The translations under genes were made by a program, and so were the position numbers. Shown here in pieces: positions 1 to 8,213 of a stretch of DNA of 12,148 bases (positions are counted from its first letter, which is position 1; each line of letters begins with the position of its first letter). The stretch comes from Burkholderiaceae bacterium (GTDB lineage: Bacteria; Pseudomonadota; Gammaproteobacteria; Burkholderiales; Burkholderiaceae). The notes beneath the pieces were generated by a model, which had not been told where the DNA came from, made no database searches, and was given only the letters and a program-made list of their open reading frames with translations. The DNA lies in NCBI GenBank assembly GCA_947371415.1, contig CANBPJ010000049.1:1-12148 (forward strand). The letters run 5' to 3'.

Positions 1-774
1 TCCTATACCGATCAATTACCAGAGGGTAATCGCATCACTGCTGGCAAATGGATCGAGGGAAGCGGGCCGCAGGTTTCATTGGAGGCTGGCATTGCCAAGA
101 CCTTAAAGCTGAAGCTGGGCAATCAAATGACTTTTGAGATTGCGGGAGAGAGGCTGACTGCACCAATTACTTCTTTGCGTAAGTTGGATTGGAGTTCGAT
201 GAAGGTGAACTTCTTTGTCATCATGCCCCCCGCCATGCTGGCAGAGATGCCTCAGTCTTGGATTACCTCCTATTACCAGAGTGCCACAGATGCGGGTCTT
301 GATTATCAGCTTGCGCAGACCTACCCCAACTTAACCATTGTTGATGTCGCAACATCATTGCGTCAAATTCAGGATGTGTTGGATCGCTTATCTTCTGTTT
401 TGGGTCTACTGTTCGCGTTTACGATTGCCGCCGCTGTTCTCGTCTTGCTTGCTGCGATTGCTGCTACTCAAGACGAGCGCTTCCGAAGTGCGGCATTACT
501 CAAGGCAGTGGGCGCTTCACGCCATTTGCTCGGCAGGATTGCTTTAGCTGAACTGTTGGTCATTGGGGTGTTAGCAGGCGCCTTGGCAGGCCTAGCAGCC
601 GGAATAGCAGCTTGGGCTCTGGGCCGATTTGTATTGGAGATTGAGTTTCATGCGTTCGCACAGTCTCTGGTTATGGGCATTGTCTTTGGGATCACTGCGT
701 GTCTGTTAGCGGGCTATCGCTTTCAGAGGCGAATTCAAAGTGCTACCGCTATGGAGTGTTTGCGCGAGAGCTAG
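1..774 (+). CDS. ABC transporter permease, FtsX/YbbP-like, C-terminal part (5' truncated by window)
   Basis: The reading frame is open from base 1 to a TAG at 772-774, giving 257 residues of the C-terminal end of a longer permease; the true start lies outside the window. The first ~130 residues form a soluble, probably periplasmic domain. Three hydrophobic segments follow, at about residues 132-156, 182-207 and 221-239. After the first comes a cytoplasmic loop with ERFRSAALLKAVGASR, the coupling-loop signature of FtsX-family permeases (family knowledge), which usually contacts the ATPase. By analogy with YbbP-type proteins, the full protein would have an N-terminal copy of the same module and a YbbA-like ATPase partner upstream; neither is visible. 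The substrate is unknown; lipoprotein or envelope export is the usual guess for the family. The gene converges on the RDD gene with a 34-nt gap. Confidence 0.85.
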   Translation, partial: SYTDQLPEGNRITAGKWIEGSGPQVSLEAGIAKTLKLKLGNQMTFEIAGERLTAPITSLRKLDWSSMKVNFFVIMPPAMLAEMPQSWITSYYQSATDAGLDYQLAQTYPNLTIVDVATSLRQIQDVLDRLSSVLGLLFAFTIAAAVLVLLAAIAATQDERFRSAALLKAVGASRHLLGRIALAELLVIGVLAGALAGLAAGIAAWALGRFVLEIEFHAFAQSLVMGIVFGITACLLAGYRFQRRIQSATAMECLRES

Positions 775-808
775 AGCCTCTAGACGCCCGACAATCTGGG
801 TTGGAGGA

Positions 809-1348
809 TTAAGAGAGTTTCACTAGGTTCTTGGGCAATTCCACTAAGCGTGTTCCACCAAAGCGATCCGGCAGACTTTGGCGAAGTAGGGGGCTTACTT
901 GATCCAAGTAAATGCTGAGCGGCCACAGAAATAAAGCCACGGCGAAGAGCATTTCTATAATCTGCCATCTCTGCAACTCCAATAACCATTGCAGTAAAAC
1001 GCACGGCACAATCCATAGTGATCCAAAGACATAGCGCCAGATGGCTTGGCGACGAGATGCATTAAAACCGCCTGGACCAATCATCCGCACCCGCCAAGTT
1101 TGCATGGCTAATGTTTGTCCTGATTTTGTCCAGTACCAAACAAAGTAAATGCCTAGAACTACATAAAGATAGAGGAAGGTCAGCCAGCTTGGCAGGGAGA
1201 CGCCAAGCAGAATGCCTAAGCCTAAATTGGGAACGAGGAAGGTTAAGGCGATCACACCTAGTAGAACCAATTGTTCATAAAGATTGCAAGAGACGCGTCG
1301 CCAAAATTGCGGAGCGGGTAAGACGTTTAATTCGGCAGGAGTGATCAC
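809..1348 (-). CDS. RDD family membrane protein
   Basis: The product is a 179-residue integral membrane protein with hydrophobic segments at about residues 25-40, 43-72, 105-122 and 130-148. The RDD signatures are present in modified form. The N-terminal motif FWRRVSCNLYEQLVLL has Glu where the family's first Asp usually lies. A charged loop WYWTKSGQTLAMQTWRVRM is at about 71-89, and LPDRFGGTRLV is near the C-terminus (about 159-169). RDD proteins are small membrane proteins of mostly unknown function; some have been linked to ion transport, which cannot be assigned here. The start is GTG at 1346-1348, 13 nt below the DUF3106 stop. No clear ribosome binding site precedes it, so translation may depend on the upstream gene. 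It is probably the last gene of the sigma-factor cluster. Confidence 0.85.
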   Translation of the reverse strand: MITPAELNVLPAPQFWRRVSCNLYEQLVLLGVIALTFLVPNLGLGILLGVSLPSWLTFLYLYVVLGIYFVWYWTKSGQTLAMQTWRVRMIGPGGFNASRRQAIWRYVFGSLWIVPCVLLQWLLELQRWQIIEMLFAVALFLWPLSIYLDQVSPLLRQSLPDRFGGTRLVELPKNLVKLS

Positions 1349-1361
1349 GGCTTAGGAATTC

Positions 1362-1994
1362 TTAGGGATTGCTCGAGCCACTATCCGAGCTAGCGCTTGG
1401 TGCTGGAGCTTCTTGAGTAGGGGTGGGGCTTGCTGGTAGCGTGGGTGCTAAGTTCGATTTTTGGGTGATGGGATGTTGCTGCAATGTCGGTGCACTGACA
1501 GCCGTTGGTTTTTTCTTATTGACCTCTGCTTGGGCTAGCTTCTTCTTCTGCTCATCGCTGAGTTTTTGATAAGCACTCCAAGCTTCTGCTTTTTTCTCTG
1601 CGGGGAACTTAAGGCTGCTTAAGTAGTTTTCTCTCGCCAGGCGGCGGTCTTTTTGAGAGAGGTTGGACCAGCCAGTCATGCGCGACTGCAAGCGTTGCTG
1701 ATCCGCTTCATTCATTTTTGGATATAGGTTGGCCACCTGTATCCACTTCTTACGACTCTCGGGAAGCATATAGTCCCAATCACTTTCTAGTGGAGCCAAG
1801 ATTTTTTGTTGTTCAGGCTTGAGACCTTCCCATGTGCCATCTGGTTTTTTCTCTGGGATGCCGGTAGTTTTTCCATGGGCACCTGAAGGGATTTGCGCTA
1901 ATACGTTTGCAGATAAGCCAAGTGCACCTATGGTCAAGTTCAGCGACGAACTGATTAAGATGACCGCACAACAAGAGCGTAAGTTTTTTAGCAT
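1362..1994 (-). CDS. DUF3106 domain protein, exported
   Basis: The product has 210 residues. It starts with a basic N-terminus (MLKNLRS) and a hydrophobic stretch at about residues 8-33 that resembles a Sec signal peptide ending near VLAQ, so a periplasmic location is likely. The mature part is rich in Lys, Gln and Trp, with repeated short helical motifs (WEGLKPEQQKILAPLESDW, RKKWIQVANLYPKM, RLQSRMTGWSNLS). These match DUF3106, a betaproteobacterial family of unknown function. The C-terminal ~50 residues are low-complexity Pro/Ala/Ser/Thr. The repeated acidic-aromatic helices recall proteins that bind other proteins or RNA polymerase regulators, but that is only an impression. The gene lies 25 nt below the DUF3619 gene and 13 nt above the RDD gene, all on one strand, so co-transcription with the sigma factor is likely. 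Confidence 0.82.
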   Translation of the reverse strand: MLKNLRSCCAVILISSSLNLTIGALGLSANVLAQIPSGAHGKTTGIPEKKPDGTWEGLKPEQQKILAPLESDWDYMLPESRKKWIQVANLYPKMNEADQQRLQSRMTGWSNLSQKDRRLARENYLSSLKFPAEKKAEAWSAYQKLSDEQKKKLAQAEVNKKKPTAVSAPTLQQHPITQKSNLAPTLPASPTPTQEAPAPSASSDSGSSNP

Positions 1995-2019
1995 GCGCTA
2001 ATCAGGCTCAGTGTGAAAG

Positions 2020-2487
2020 TTAGGAAGGTGACTTGGCAGAATCTAGGCCGTCTTGCTCTGAATCACTCAGGGGACCATTTTTAAGGAAACCCATAAAACC
2101 ACTGTCAGCATAAGCATCTGGTGGGACCTCATCAGTCAAGAGGGCAGCATCCACTTCGGCGATATCGTTGATACGGGAGTCTTGTTGCCATTGGGCAATG
2201 CCAATGAGACCAAATACTAGAACGATTAGCGGGGCAACCCAACCTAGGTTATCCCAAAATGAGCGCGATCCTGTAGACCAGTTTCCAGTAACGCTGGCAA
2301 AAATATGCTGCTGAATACGCACTTTTTCCGGTTTCTTGAGGGAAAGTGCTTTTAGGCGAGCCGCATAAAGACGATCTTTGATTGCAGCTGGCAAGGATTG
2401 CGTTCCTTGGCGAAGCAGGGCGGCAGTAGACAGACCAAACTGGTCGACTTCTGTTGGGCTTAAGAGATCTTCATTATTGCGATTCAC
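2020..2487 (-). CDS. DUF3619 family single-pass membrane protein, candidate anti-sigma partner
   Basis: The product has 155 residues. An N-terminal ~75-residue soluble part contains a Lys/Arg-rich helix (RLYAARLKALSLKKPEKV). One transmembrane segment follows at about residues 81-99 (LGWVAPLIVLVFGLIGIAQ), then a short acidic region with DIAEVDAALLTDEVPPDAYADSGF. That last motif is what I recognise as DUF3619. The gene begins with GTG in a 4-nt overlap (GTGA) with the sigma-factor stop, and AAGGA lies 8 nt upstream of the GTG, so the start is well supported and translational coupling is likely. A small single-pass protein translationally coupled to an ECF-type sigma factor has the layout of an anti-sigma factor. 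No zinc-binding anti-sigma motif is present, so this role is inference from position and topology only. Confidence 0.85.
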   Translation of the reverse strand: MNRNNEDLLSPTEVDQFGLSTAALLRQGTQSLPAAIKDRLYAARLKALSLKKPEKVRIQQHIFASVTGNWSTGSRSFWDNLGWVAPLIVLVFGLIGIAQWQQDSRINDIAEVDAALLTDEVPPDAYADSGFMGFLKNGPLSDSEQDGLDSAKSPS

Positions 2488-3053
2488 AGCGTAATTCCTT
2501 TTAATTTCAATGCTTTAGCTAGAGCCTGAGTGGCTCTTGAGCAGTGGGTTTTGACGCTTCCCTCGCTACAACTCATGGCGAGGGCCGTTTCAGTAATGCT
2601 TAGCTCATCCCAATAACGCATTAGGAAGGCTTCTCGTTGACGGGCAGGCAATTTTGATATTTCTGACTCTAAAGCCTGTAAAAGCTGACTTCGCTCTAGC
2701 TTATACGCCCCATCTTGGTGAATTTCGCTGTCATCCGGCGCTGAAAGTGACTCTAGGGGGTCAAAATCATCGTTTTCATCATTTTTCTTGCCCATGCTGG
2801 AGAAGAGGCTTACCCAGGTATTACGTACTTTTTGACGCCTAAACCAGTCATGAATGCGGTTCTGAAGAATTCTAGTAAAAACTAAGGGAAGTTCTGCGGC
2901 AGGGCGATCACCGTATTTTTCGGCCAACTTGATCATGGCGTCCTGAACGATATCGAGAGCAGCATCGTCATCGCGCACAGCGTAAACCGCTTGTTTAAAA
3001 GCGCGCTGCTCAACACTGCTCAGAAAGTCAGAAAGTTCTTGGGGTGAAGCCAT
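2484..3053 (-). CDS. RNA polymerase sigma factor, sigma-70 family (ECF-like)
   Basis: This 189-residue protein has the two-domain layout of ECF sigma factors. Region 2 lies at about residues 15-78, with DAALDIVQDAMIKLAEKYGD and the DNA-melting/-10 part FTRILQNRIHDWFRRQKVR. Region 4 lies at about 124-182, with LPARQREAFLMRYWDELS and a helix-turn-helix ITETALAMSCSEGSVKTHCSRA that would read the -35 box. The linker (about 79-123) is unusually long and acidic (GKKNDENDDFDP). A TGA lies directly before the ATG in frame, so ATG at 3051-3053 is the first possible start; no strong ribosome binding site is visible. It is the first gene of the minus-strand cluster, coupled to the DUF3619 gene. The regulon and inducing signal cannot be read from the sequence. 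Confidence 0.92.
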   Translation of the reverse strand: MASPQELSDFLSSVEQRAFKQAVYAVRDDDAALDIVQDAMIKLAEKYGDRPAAELPLVFTRILQNRIHDWFRRQKVRNTWVSLFSSMGKKNDENDDFDPLESLSAPDDSEIHQDGAYKLERSQLLQALESEISKLPARQREAFLMRYWDELSITETALAMSCSEGSVKTHCSRATQALAKALKLKGITL

Positions 3054-3082
3054 TCAATAGATTAGACCTGAATCAGATGGAA

Positions 3083-3110
3083 TTGGTTGATTTTAGGGGA
3101 TTGCTATAGA
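3083..3110 (+). promoter_or_regulatory. Candidate sigma-70 promoter for the ilvBNC genes
   Basis: TTGGTT at 3083-3088 and TATAGA at 3105-3110 are separated by 16 nt, and a TG at 3102-3103 one base before the -10 box makes it an extended -10. Transcription would start near 3117, leaving a leader of about 130 nt before ilvB. The -35 box is weak (three of six consensus bases). The region also lies about 30-60 nt upstream of the divergent sigma-factor gene, so binding here could affect both directions. Confidence 0.4.
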
Positions 3111-3116
3111 ATATAG

Positions 3117-3246
3117 GGCTTACTACCTAGAATCTCATTCAAGAAGTGGTTTTTTGCGGTAGCAGCGCCGTTCGAACTCAGGCCACAAGCAGGAGACAGA
3201 ACAGACCAAACAATTTTTTGCCGAAAATTGCAAAGGACGAAAGAAA
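3117..3246 (+). promoter_or_regulatory. Structured 5' leader of ilvB
   Basis: This ~130-nt untranslated stretch holds several inverted repeats. A perfect 7-bp hairpin has arms CAATTTT (3211-3217) and AAAATTG (3224-3230) with loop TTGCCG; it ends 2 nt before the AAGGA ribosome binding site (3233-3237). GTGGTTT (3146-3152) can pair with AGGCCAC (3180-3186) through 7 bp including two G-U pairs, enclosing the 8-bp palindrome GTTCGAAC (3170-3177). I find no Ile/Val/Leu-rich leader ORF and no intrinsic terminator, so it is not a leader-peptide attenuator. From memory, a candidate structured RNA named for ilvH has been proposed in Betaproteobacteria; I cannot recall its consensus well enough to match it. 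The function is uncertain. Confidence 0.35.
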
Positions 3247-5034
3247 ATGAATACAAGCAGCGCCGAATTTTTAGCTTCTAAAGCTAATCAAGACACATCA
3301 AATCCAAATCCCGTAGCTACCCCACCAGAAATGATTGGTGCAGAAATGCTTGTGCAAGCTTTGCACAAAGAGGGTGTTGAATACGTTTGGGGTTACCCAG
3401 GTGGATCCGTCCTCTTTATCTACGATGAAATTTTTAAGCAGGACAAGTTTGAGCACATTCTTGTTCGCCATGAGCAAGCAGCAGTTCATGCGGCCGATGG
3501 TTATGCGCGCGCAACCGGAAAGGTTGGTGTTGCTTTAGTCACTTCAGGCCCCGGTGTAACCAATGCGGTTACCGGAATTGCTACTGCCTACACTGATTCC
3601 ATACCTTTGGTAGTGATCAGCGGTAACGTGCCGACATATGCAATTGGTGAAGATGCTTTCCAAGAGGCTGATACTGTTGGCATCACTCGCCCGGTGGTAA
3701 AGCACAACTTCCTCGTAAAGGATGTGAAAGATCTACCTTTAGTTATTAAGAAGGCTTTTCACATTGCACAAACGGGTCGTCCAGGCCCGGTGTTGATTGA
3801 TATCCCTAAGGATGTATCTGCAGCCAAAGGACCATTCGTTTATCCAGAAACATTGGAGATGCGCTCATACAACCCTGTAGTAAAAGGGCATAGTGGACAG
3901 ATTCGTAAAGCGGTTTCTTTATTGCAAGAAGCTGAGCGCCCATTCATCTATACCGGTGGTGGAGTGATCTTGGCTGATGCCGCGCCAGAGTTAAAAGAGT
4001 TCGCTGATTTGTTGGGTTATCCAGTTACTAACACCCTTATGGGTCTCGGTGGTTTTCCGGGTACTAGTCCACAGTTTGTAGGCATGCTCGGTATGCATGG
4101 AACTTACGAAGCGAATATGGCGATGCAGCACAGCGATGTGTTGATCGCAATCGGCGCACGTTTTGATGACCGCGTGATTGGTAATACCGCTCACTTTGCA
4201 AGTCATCCACGCAAGATTATTCATATTGATATCGACCCATCTGTGATTTCTAAACGGGTGAAAGTAGATGTTCCTATTGTTGGTAATCTCAAAGAAGTAT
4301 TGCAAGAGATGACTGCACAACTTAAAGCGGCTGGTCCACGTAAGAATGACGCAAAGTTAGCGGCATGGTGGGAGCAGATCAATGAGTGGCGTAAAAAAGA
4401 TTGCTTGAAATACGACGAGGCATCCCAGATCGTCAAACCCCAGTACGTAGTTCAAAAGTTGTGGGAGCTCACTGGTGGTGATGCATTCATAACATCTGAC
4501 GTTGGTCAGCATCAAATGTGGGCTGCACAGTTCTATAAGTTTGATAAGCCACGTCGTTGGATTAACTCGGGTGGTCTTGGCACTATGGGTGTTGGCTTGC
4601 CATACGCCATGGGGATTAAGAAAGCATTTCCTGAACAGGATGTTTTTGCGATTACCGGTGAAGGCTCGATTCAGATGTGTATTCAAGAGCTATCTACTTG
4701 TAAGCAATACAACACGCCCGTGAAGATTGTGTCTTTGAACAACCGTTACCTCGGTATGGTTCGTCAATGGCAAGAGCTCACTTATAACAAGCGTTATTCG
4801 AGCTCCTACATGGACTCATTGCCTGACTTTGTGAAGTTGGCTGAGGCCTACGGACACGTTGGTATGCGTATTGAGAAGAAGTCTGACGTTGAGGGAGCCC
4901 TCAAAGAAGCCATTCGCTTAAAAGATCGCACCGTGTTTATGGATTTCCAGACAGACCCAGAAGAAAACGTTTGGCCAATGGTTCAAGCAGGCAAGGGTAT
5001 TACTGAAATGCTTTTGGGTAGTGAGGATCTTTAA
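3247..5034 (+). CDS. ilvB: Acetolactate synthase, biosynthetic type, large (catalytic) subunit
   Basis: This cytosolic ThDP enzyme condenses two pyruvates to 2-acetolactate, or pyruvate with 2-ketobutyrate to 2-aceto-2-hydroxybutyrate, the first common step to Val, Leu and Ile. The 595 residues cover the whole family length. An extra polar N-terminus (~30 residues) precedes the ThDP pyrimidine domain (about 30-195), with catalytic Glu76 in RHEQAAVHAADGYARATG. The FAD-binding middle domain (about 215-350) has RFDDRV at 305-310, and the ThDP pyrophosphate domain is at about 415-565. The metal motif reads GEG (471-473), then 24 residues, then NN (498-499); most family members have GDG. The start ATG has AAGGA 9 nt upstream. 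The stop overlaps the ilvN start by 1 nt, as expected for a coupled two-subunit enzyme. In E. coli terms it resembles IlvI more than IlvB. Confidence 0.97.
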   Translation: MNTSSAEFLASKANQDTSNPNPVATPPEMIGAEMLVQALHKEGVEYVWGYPGGSVLFIYDEIFKQDKFEHILVRHEQAAVHAADGYARATGKVGVALVTSGPGVTNAVTGIATAYTDSIPLVVISGNVPTYAIGEDAFQEADTVGITRPVVKHNFLVKDVKDLPLVIKKAFHIAQTGRPGPVLIDIPKDVSAAKGPFVYPETLEMRSYNPVVKGHSGQIRKAVSLLQEAERPFIYTGGGVILADAAPELKEFADLLGYPVTNTLMGLGGFPGTSPQFVGMLGMHGTYEANMAMQHSDVLIAIGARFDDRVIGNTAHFASHPRKIIHIDIDPSVISKRVKVDVPIVGNLKEVLQEMTAQLKAAGPRKNDAKLAAWWEQINEWRKKDCLKYDEASQIVKPQYVVQKLWELTGGDAFITSDVGQHQMWAAQFYKFDKPRRWINSGGLGTMGVGLPYAMGIKKAFPEQDVFAITGEGSIQMCIQELSTCKQYNTPVKIVSLNNRYLGMVRQWQELTYNKRYSSSYMDSLPDFVKLAEAYGHVGMRIEKKSDVEGALKEAIRLKDRTVFMDFQTDPEENVWPMVQAGKGITEMLLGSEDL

Positions 5035-5525
5035 TGCGACATATTATTTCTGTATTGATAGAGAACGAGCCAGGTGCGTTGTCACGCGTTGTTGGTTTGT
5101 TCTCTGCTCGTGGCTACAACATTGAAACTTTGAGTGTTGCGCCGACCGAAGACCCCTCGCTGTCCCGCATGACGATCGTCACGATTGGATCTGAGGATGT
5201 GATTGAGCAAATCACTAAACACTTGAATCGCCTGGTTGAAGTGGTCAAAGTATTTGATTTGACTGAAGGCCCTCACATTGAGCGTGAGCTCATGATGATC
5301 AAAGTGCGCGCCGTTGGTAAAGAGCGTGAAGAGCTAAAACGTACAACGGATATCTTCCGTGGTCGCATCATTGATGTGACTGACAAGAGTTACACCATTG
5401 AATTAACTGGTGATGGTGCCAAATTAGACGCCTTTATTGATTCGATTGATCGTGCATCGATTCTGGAAACTGTCCGCTCGGGTGGTTCTGGTATTGGGCG
5501 CGGCGAACGCATCCTGAAGGTTTAA
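5034..5525 (+). CDS. ilvN: Acetolactate synthase small (regulatory) subunit
   Basis: The 163-residue regulatory subunit (IlvH-like in length and sequence) activates the catalytic subunit and confers feedback inhibition by valine. An N-terminal ACT domain (about residues 2-77) begins RHIISVLIENEPGALSRVVG and is followed by a C-terminal ACT-like domain (about 84-160) with TTDIFRGRIIDVTDKSYTIELTG. Asn11, Gly14, Asn29 and Gln59, positions tied to valine binding or valine resistance in E. coli IlvH (from memory), are all kept, so the enzyme is predicted to be valine-sensitive. The ATG shares one base with the ilvB stop (TAATG), implying translational coupling and matched synthesis of the two subunits. 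ilvC follows after 51 nt. Confidence 0.96.
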   Translation: MRHIISVLIENEPGALSRVVGLFSARGYNIETLSVAPTEDPSLSRMTIVTIGSEDVIEQITKHLNRLVEVVKVFDLTEGPHIERELMMIKVRAVGKEREELKRTTDIFRGRIIDVTDKSYTIELTGDGAKLDAFIDSIDRASILETVRSGGSGIGRGERILKV

Positions 5526-5576
5526 TTTTTTTAACTGATTACTGAATTAACTACATTTTCAATACAAGGAAAGAGC

Positions 5577-6593
<1,017 letters not shown>

Positions 6594-6646
6594 GCAAGCG
6601 GTCAGTCAGAAATTAATAGCAGTAATTAAAAAGGCTCAGAACAAAG

Positions 6647-7294
6647 ATGATGTATCCACACCCCATTATTGCGAAAGAAGGTTGGCCGTATTTGGCATTG
6701 GTGGGGGCCGTTACTTTGCTAGTCCACTATCTTGGTGGTATTGGATGGTCATGGCCGCTATGGATCATTTTCTTCTTTGTTCTGCAGTTCTTCCGCGACC
6801 CACAGCGTATTGCTGCTTTGGGTCGTGACTTGGTTTTATCTCCTGCAGACGGTCGTATCGTCGTAGTGGAAAAAGCCAACGATCCTTATGCTGATCGTGA
6901 AGCTTTGAAAATTAGTGTCTTTATGAACGTATTTAATGTTCACTCCAACCGTAGCGCAGTGAACGGCTTAGTAAAAGAGATTCAGTATTTTCCAGGCAAG
7001 TTTGTTAATGCTGATTTGGATAAAGCCTCAACAGAGAATGAGCGTAATGCCGTTGTCATTGATGCCAATGGCCAAATCGTGACGCTCGTTCAGGTGGCTG
7101 GCTTAATTGCTCGTCGCATTCTTTGTTATATCCATGTTGGCGATAGGCTGAAGGCGGGTGAGCGTTATGGCTTTATTCGCTTTGGCTCCCGTGTCGATGT
7201 ATATTTGCCATTAACAGCCGAGCCTTTGGTCAGTGTTGGCGACAAAGTATTTGCTACCAATACCGCGTTAGCTCGCGTACCCGGCTTAGATTAA
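6647..7294 (+). CDS. psd: Phosphatidylserine decarboxylase proenzyme, short form
   Basis: This pyruvoyl enzyme decarboxylates phosphatidylserine to phosphatidylethanolamine at the inner membrane. At 215 residues it is the short form, without the extra N-terminal region of the E. coli type. Two hydrophobic segments (about residues 14-30 and 33-48) anchor the N-terminus. The core has LSPADGR (64-70) and VFMNVFNVHSNRSAVNG (91-107, with His99). FGS at 179-181 is the expected self-cleavage site, where Gly180-Ser181 splits into beta and alpha chains and Ser181 becomes the pyruvoyl group. Two adjacent ATGs (6647, 6650) could each serve as start, and the ribosome binding site is weak. It lies 53 nt after ilvC and 27 nt before pssA, which supplies its substrate. 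Confidence 0.94.
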   Translation: MMYPHPIIAKEGWPYLALVGAVTLLVHYLGGIGWSWPLWIIFFFVLQFFRDPQRIAALGRDLVLSPADGRIVVVEKANDPYADREALKISVFMNVFNVHSNRSAVNGLVKEIQYFPGKFVNADLDKASTENERNAVVIDANGQIVTLVQVAGLIARRILCYIHVGDRLKAGERYGFIRFGSRVDVYLPLTAEPLVSVGDKVFATNTALARVPGLD

Positions 7295-7321
7295 TTAAGC
7301 CGTTTTAACTGGGAATATTCT

Positions 7322-8185
7322 TTGACTACATTTCGCCGCCGTGGCCGTATCGATCGCAGTCGCTTAGCGCGTACCCGTTTAGATCGTACTCAAGATGAGT
7401 GGGCAGAAGATCTAGGTGATGGAGTTGATTTCGAGGTAGAAGAGTTGCATGAGGATAAGCCGCGTCATCGCAGCAAGGGAATTTACTTGCTCCCGAATGC
7501 ATTTACTACTGCGGCCTTGTTCTGTGGTTTCTTTGCCATTGTTAATGCAATGAATCACCAGTTTGAGATGGCTGCTATTGCTATCTTTGCTTCACTAGTG
7601 CTGGATGGCATGGACGGTCGTGTAGCCCGCATGACTAATACCCAAAGCGCCTTCGGTGAGCAGTATGACTCTTTGGCCGATATGGTGTCATTTGGCGTAG
7701 CCCCCGCTTTAGTTGCCTATGAGTGGGCCTTAAAAGATTTAGGTAAGTGGGGTTGGTTGGCTGCCTTTACTTACTGTGCGGGTGCAGCTTTGCGTCTAGC
7801 GCGTTTTAACGTGAACACTGGCGTCGTTGATAAGAAATTCTTCCAGGGTCTGCCAAGCCCTGCCGCTGGTTCTTTAATGGCGGGATTTATTTGGCTGGCG
7901 GATGACAACAAGATCCCTGTAAGGGATAGCGCTATTCCTTGGATTACCTTTTTCTTGGCGGTTTATGCCGGCCTCACTATGGTTTCCAACGCCCGCTTCT
8001 ATAGCGGCAAAGCCTTGGATGTTCGCTACCGGGTGCCTTTCGGTGTAATGGTTTTGATGATCTTAACCTTCGTGCTGATCTCTTCAAATCCCCCTCTGAC
8101 CCTGTTCGGCCTCTTCGTGGTGTACTCCATCTCTGGGTATGTTATTTGGGCCTGGGAGCGTCTCAGCGGGCGCCGTTTTAGCTAA
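7322..8185 (+). CDS. pssA: CDP-diacylglycerol--serine O-phosphatidyltransferase
   Basis: This membrane enzyme makes phosphatidylserine from CDP-diacylglycerol and serine; Psd then makes phosphatidylethanolamine. It is 287 residues long. The CDP-alcohol phosphatidyltransferase signature DG-x2-AR-x8-G-x3-D-x3-D is complete: Asp98, Gly99, Ala102, Arg103, Gly112, Asp116 and Asp120. Hydrophobic segments start at about residues 58, 82 and 123, with several more to the C-terminus. The first ~50 residues are an Arg- and Asp/Glu-rich hydrophilic tail, as in Burkholderia homologues. There is no in-frame ATG before the first membrane segment, so the TTG at 7322 (GGGAA 6 nt upstream) is chosen; a TTG near residue 42 is a weaker alternative. 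The stop is only 28 nt before the leuA leader ORF, and no terminator separates them. Confidence 0.94.
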   Translation: MTTFRRRGRIDRSRLARTRLDRTQDEWAEDLGDGVDFEVEELHEDKPRHRSKGIYLLPNAFTTAALFCGFFAIVNAMNHQFEMAAIAIFASLVLDGMDGRVARMTNTQSAFGEQYDSLADMVSFGVAPALVAYEWALKDLGKWGWLAAFTYCAGAALRLARFNVNTGVVDKKFFQGLPSPAAGSLMAGFIWLADDNKIPVRDSAIPWITFFLAVYAGLTMVSNARFYSGKALDVRYRVPFGVMVLMILTFVLISSNPPLTLFGLFVVYSISGYVIWAWERLSGRRFS

Positions 8186-8201
8186 TTTGGAATATTTAGG
8201 T

Positions 8202-8207
8202 TATATT
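8202..8207 (+). promoter_or_regulatory. Candidate -10 box for the leuA leader transcript
   Basis: TATATT at 8202-8207 matches the sigma-70 -10 consensus at five of six bases. No good -35 box is present at 16-18 nt upstream, which would lie over the pssA stop. If used, transcription would start at about 8213-8214, at or next to the ATG of the leader peptide. The leader could also be transcribed by read-through from pssA. Confidence 0.3.
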
Positions 8208-8213
8208 TAATCC

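Noticed and set aside
775..808. Bidirectional terminator between the convergent permease and RDD genes
   Set aside because: Short nested pairings (CCTC/GAGG, GCCC/GGGT) exist, but there is no T-run on either strand and the loops are poorly matched.
3077..3109. Short ORF MELVDFRGLL upstream of ilvB as an ilv leader peptide
   Set aside because: It has only three Leu and one Val in ten codons, overlaps the likely promoter upstream of the predicted start site, and no terminator follows it.
3146..3156. Intrinsic terminator in the ilvB leader at the T-run near 3150-3155
   Set aside because: No GC-rich stem directly precedes the T-run.
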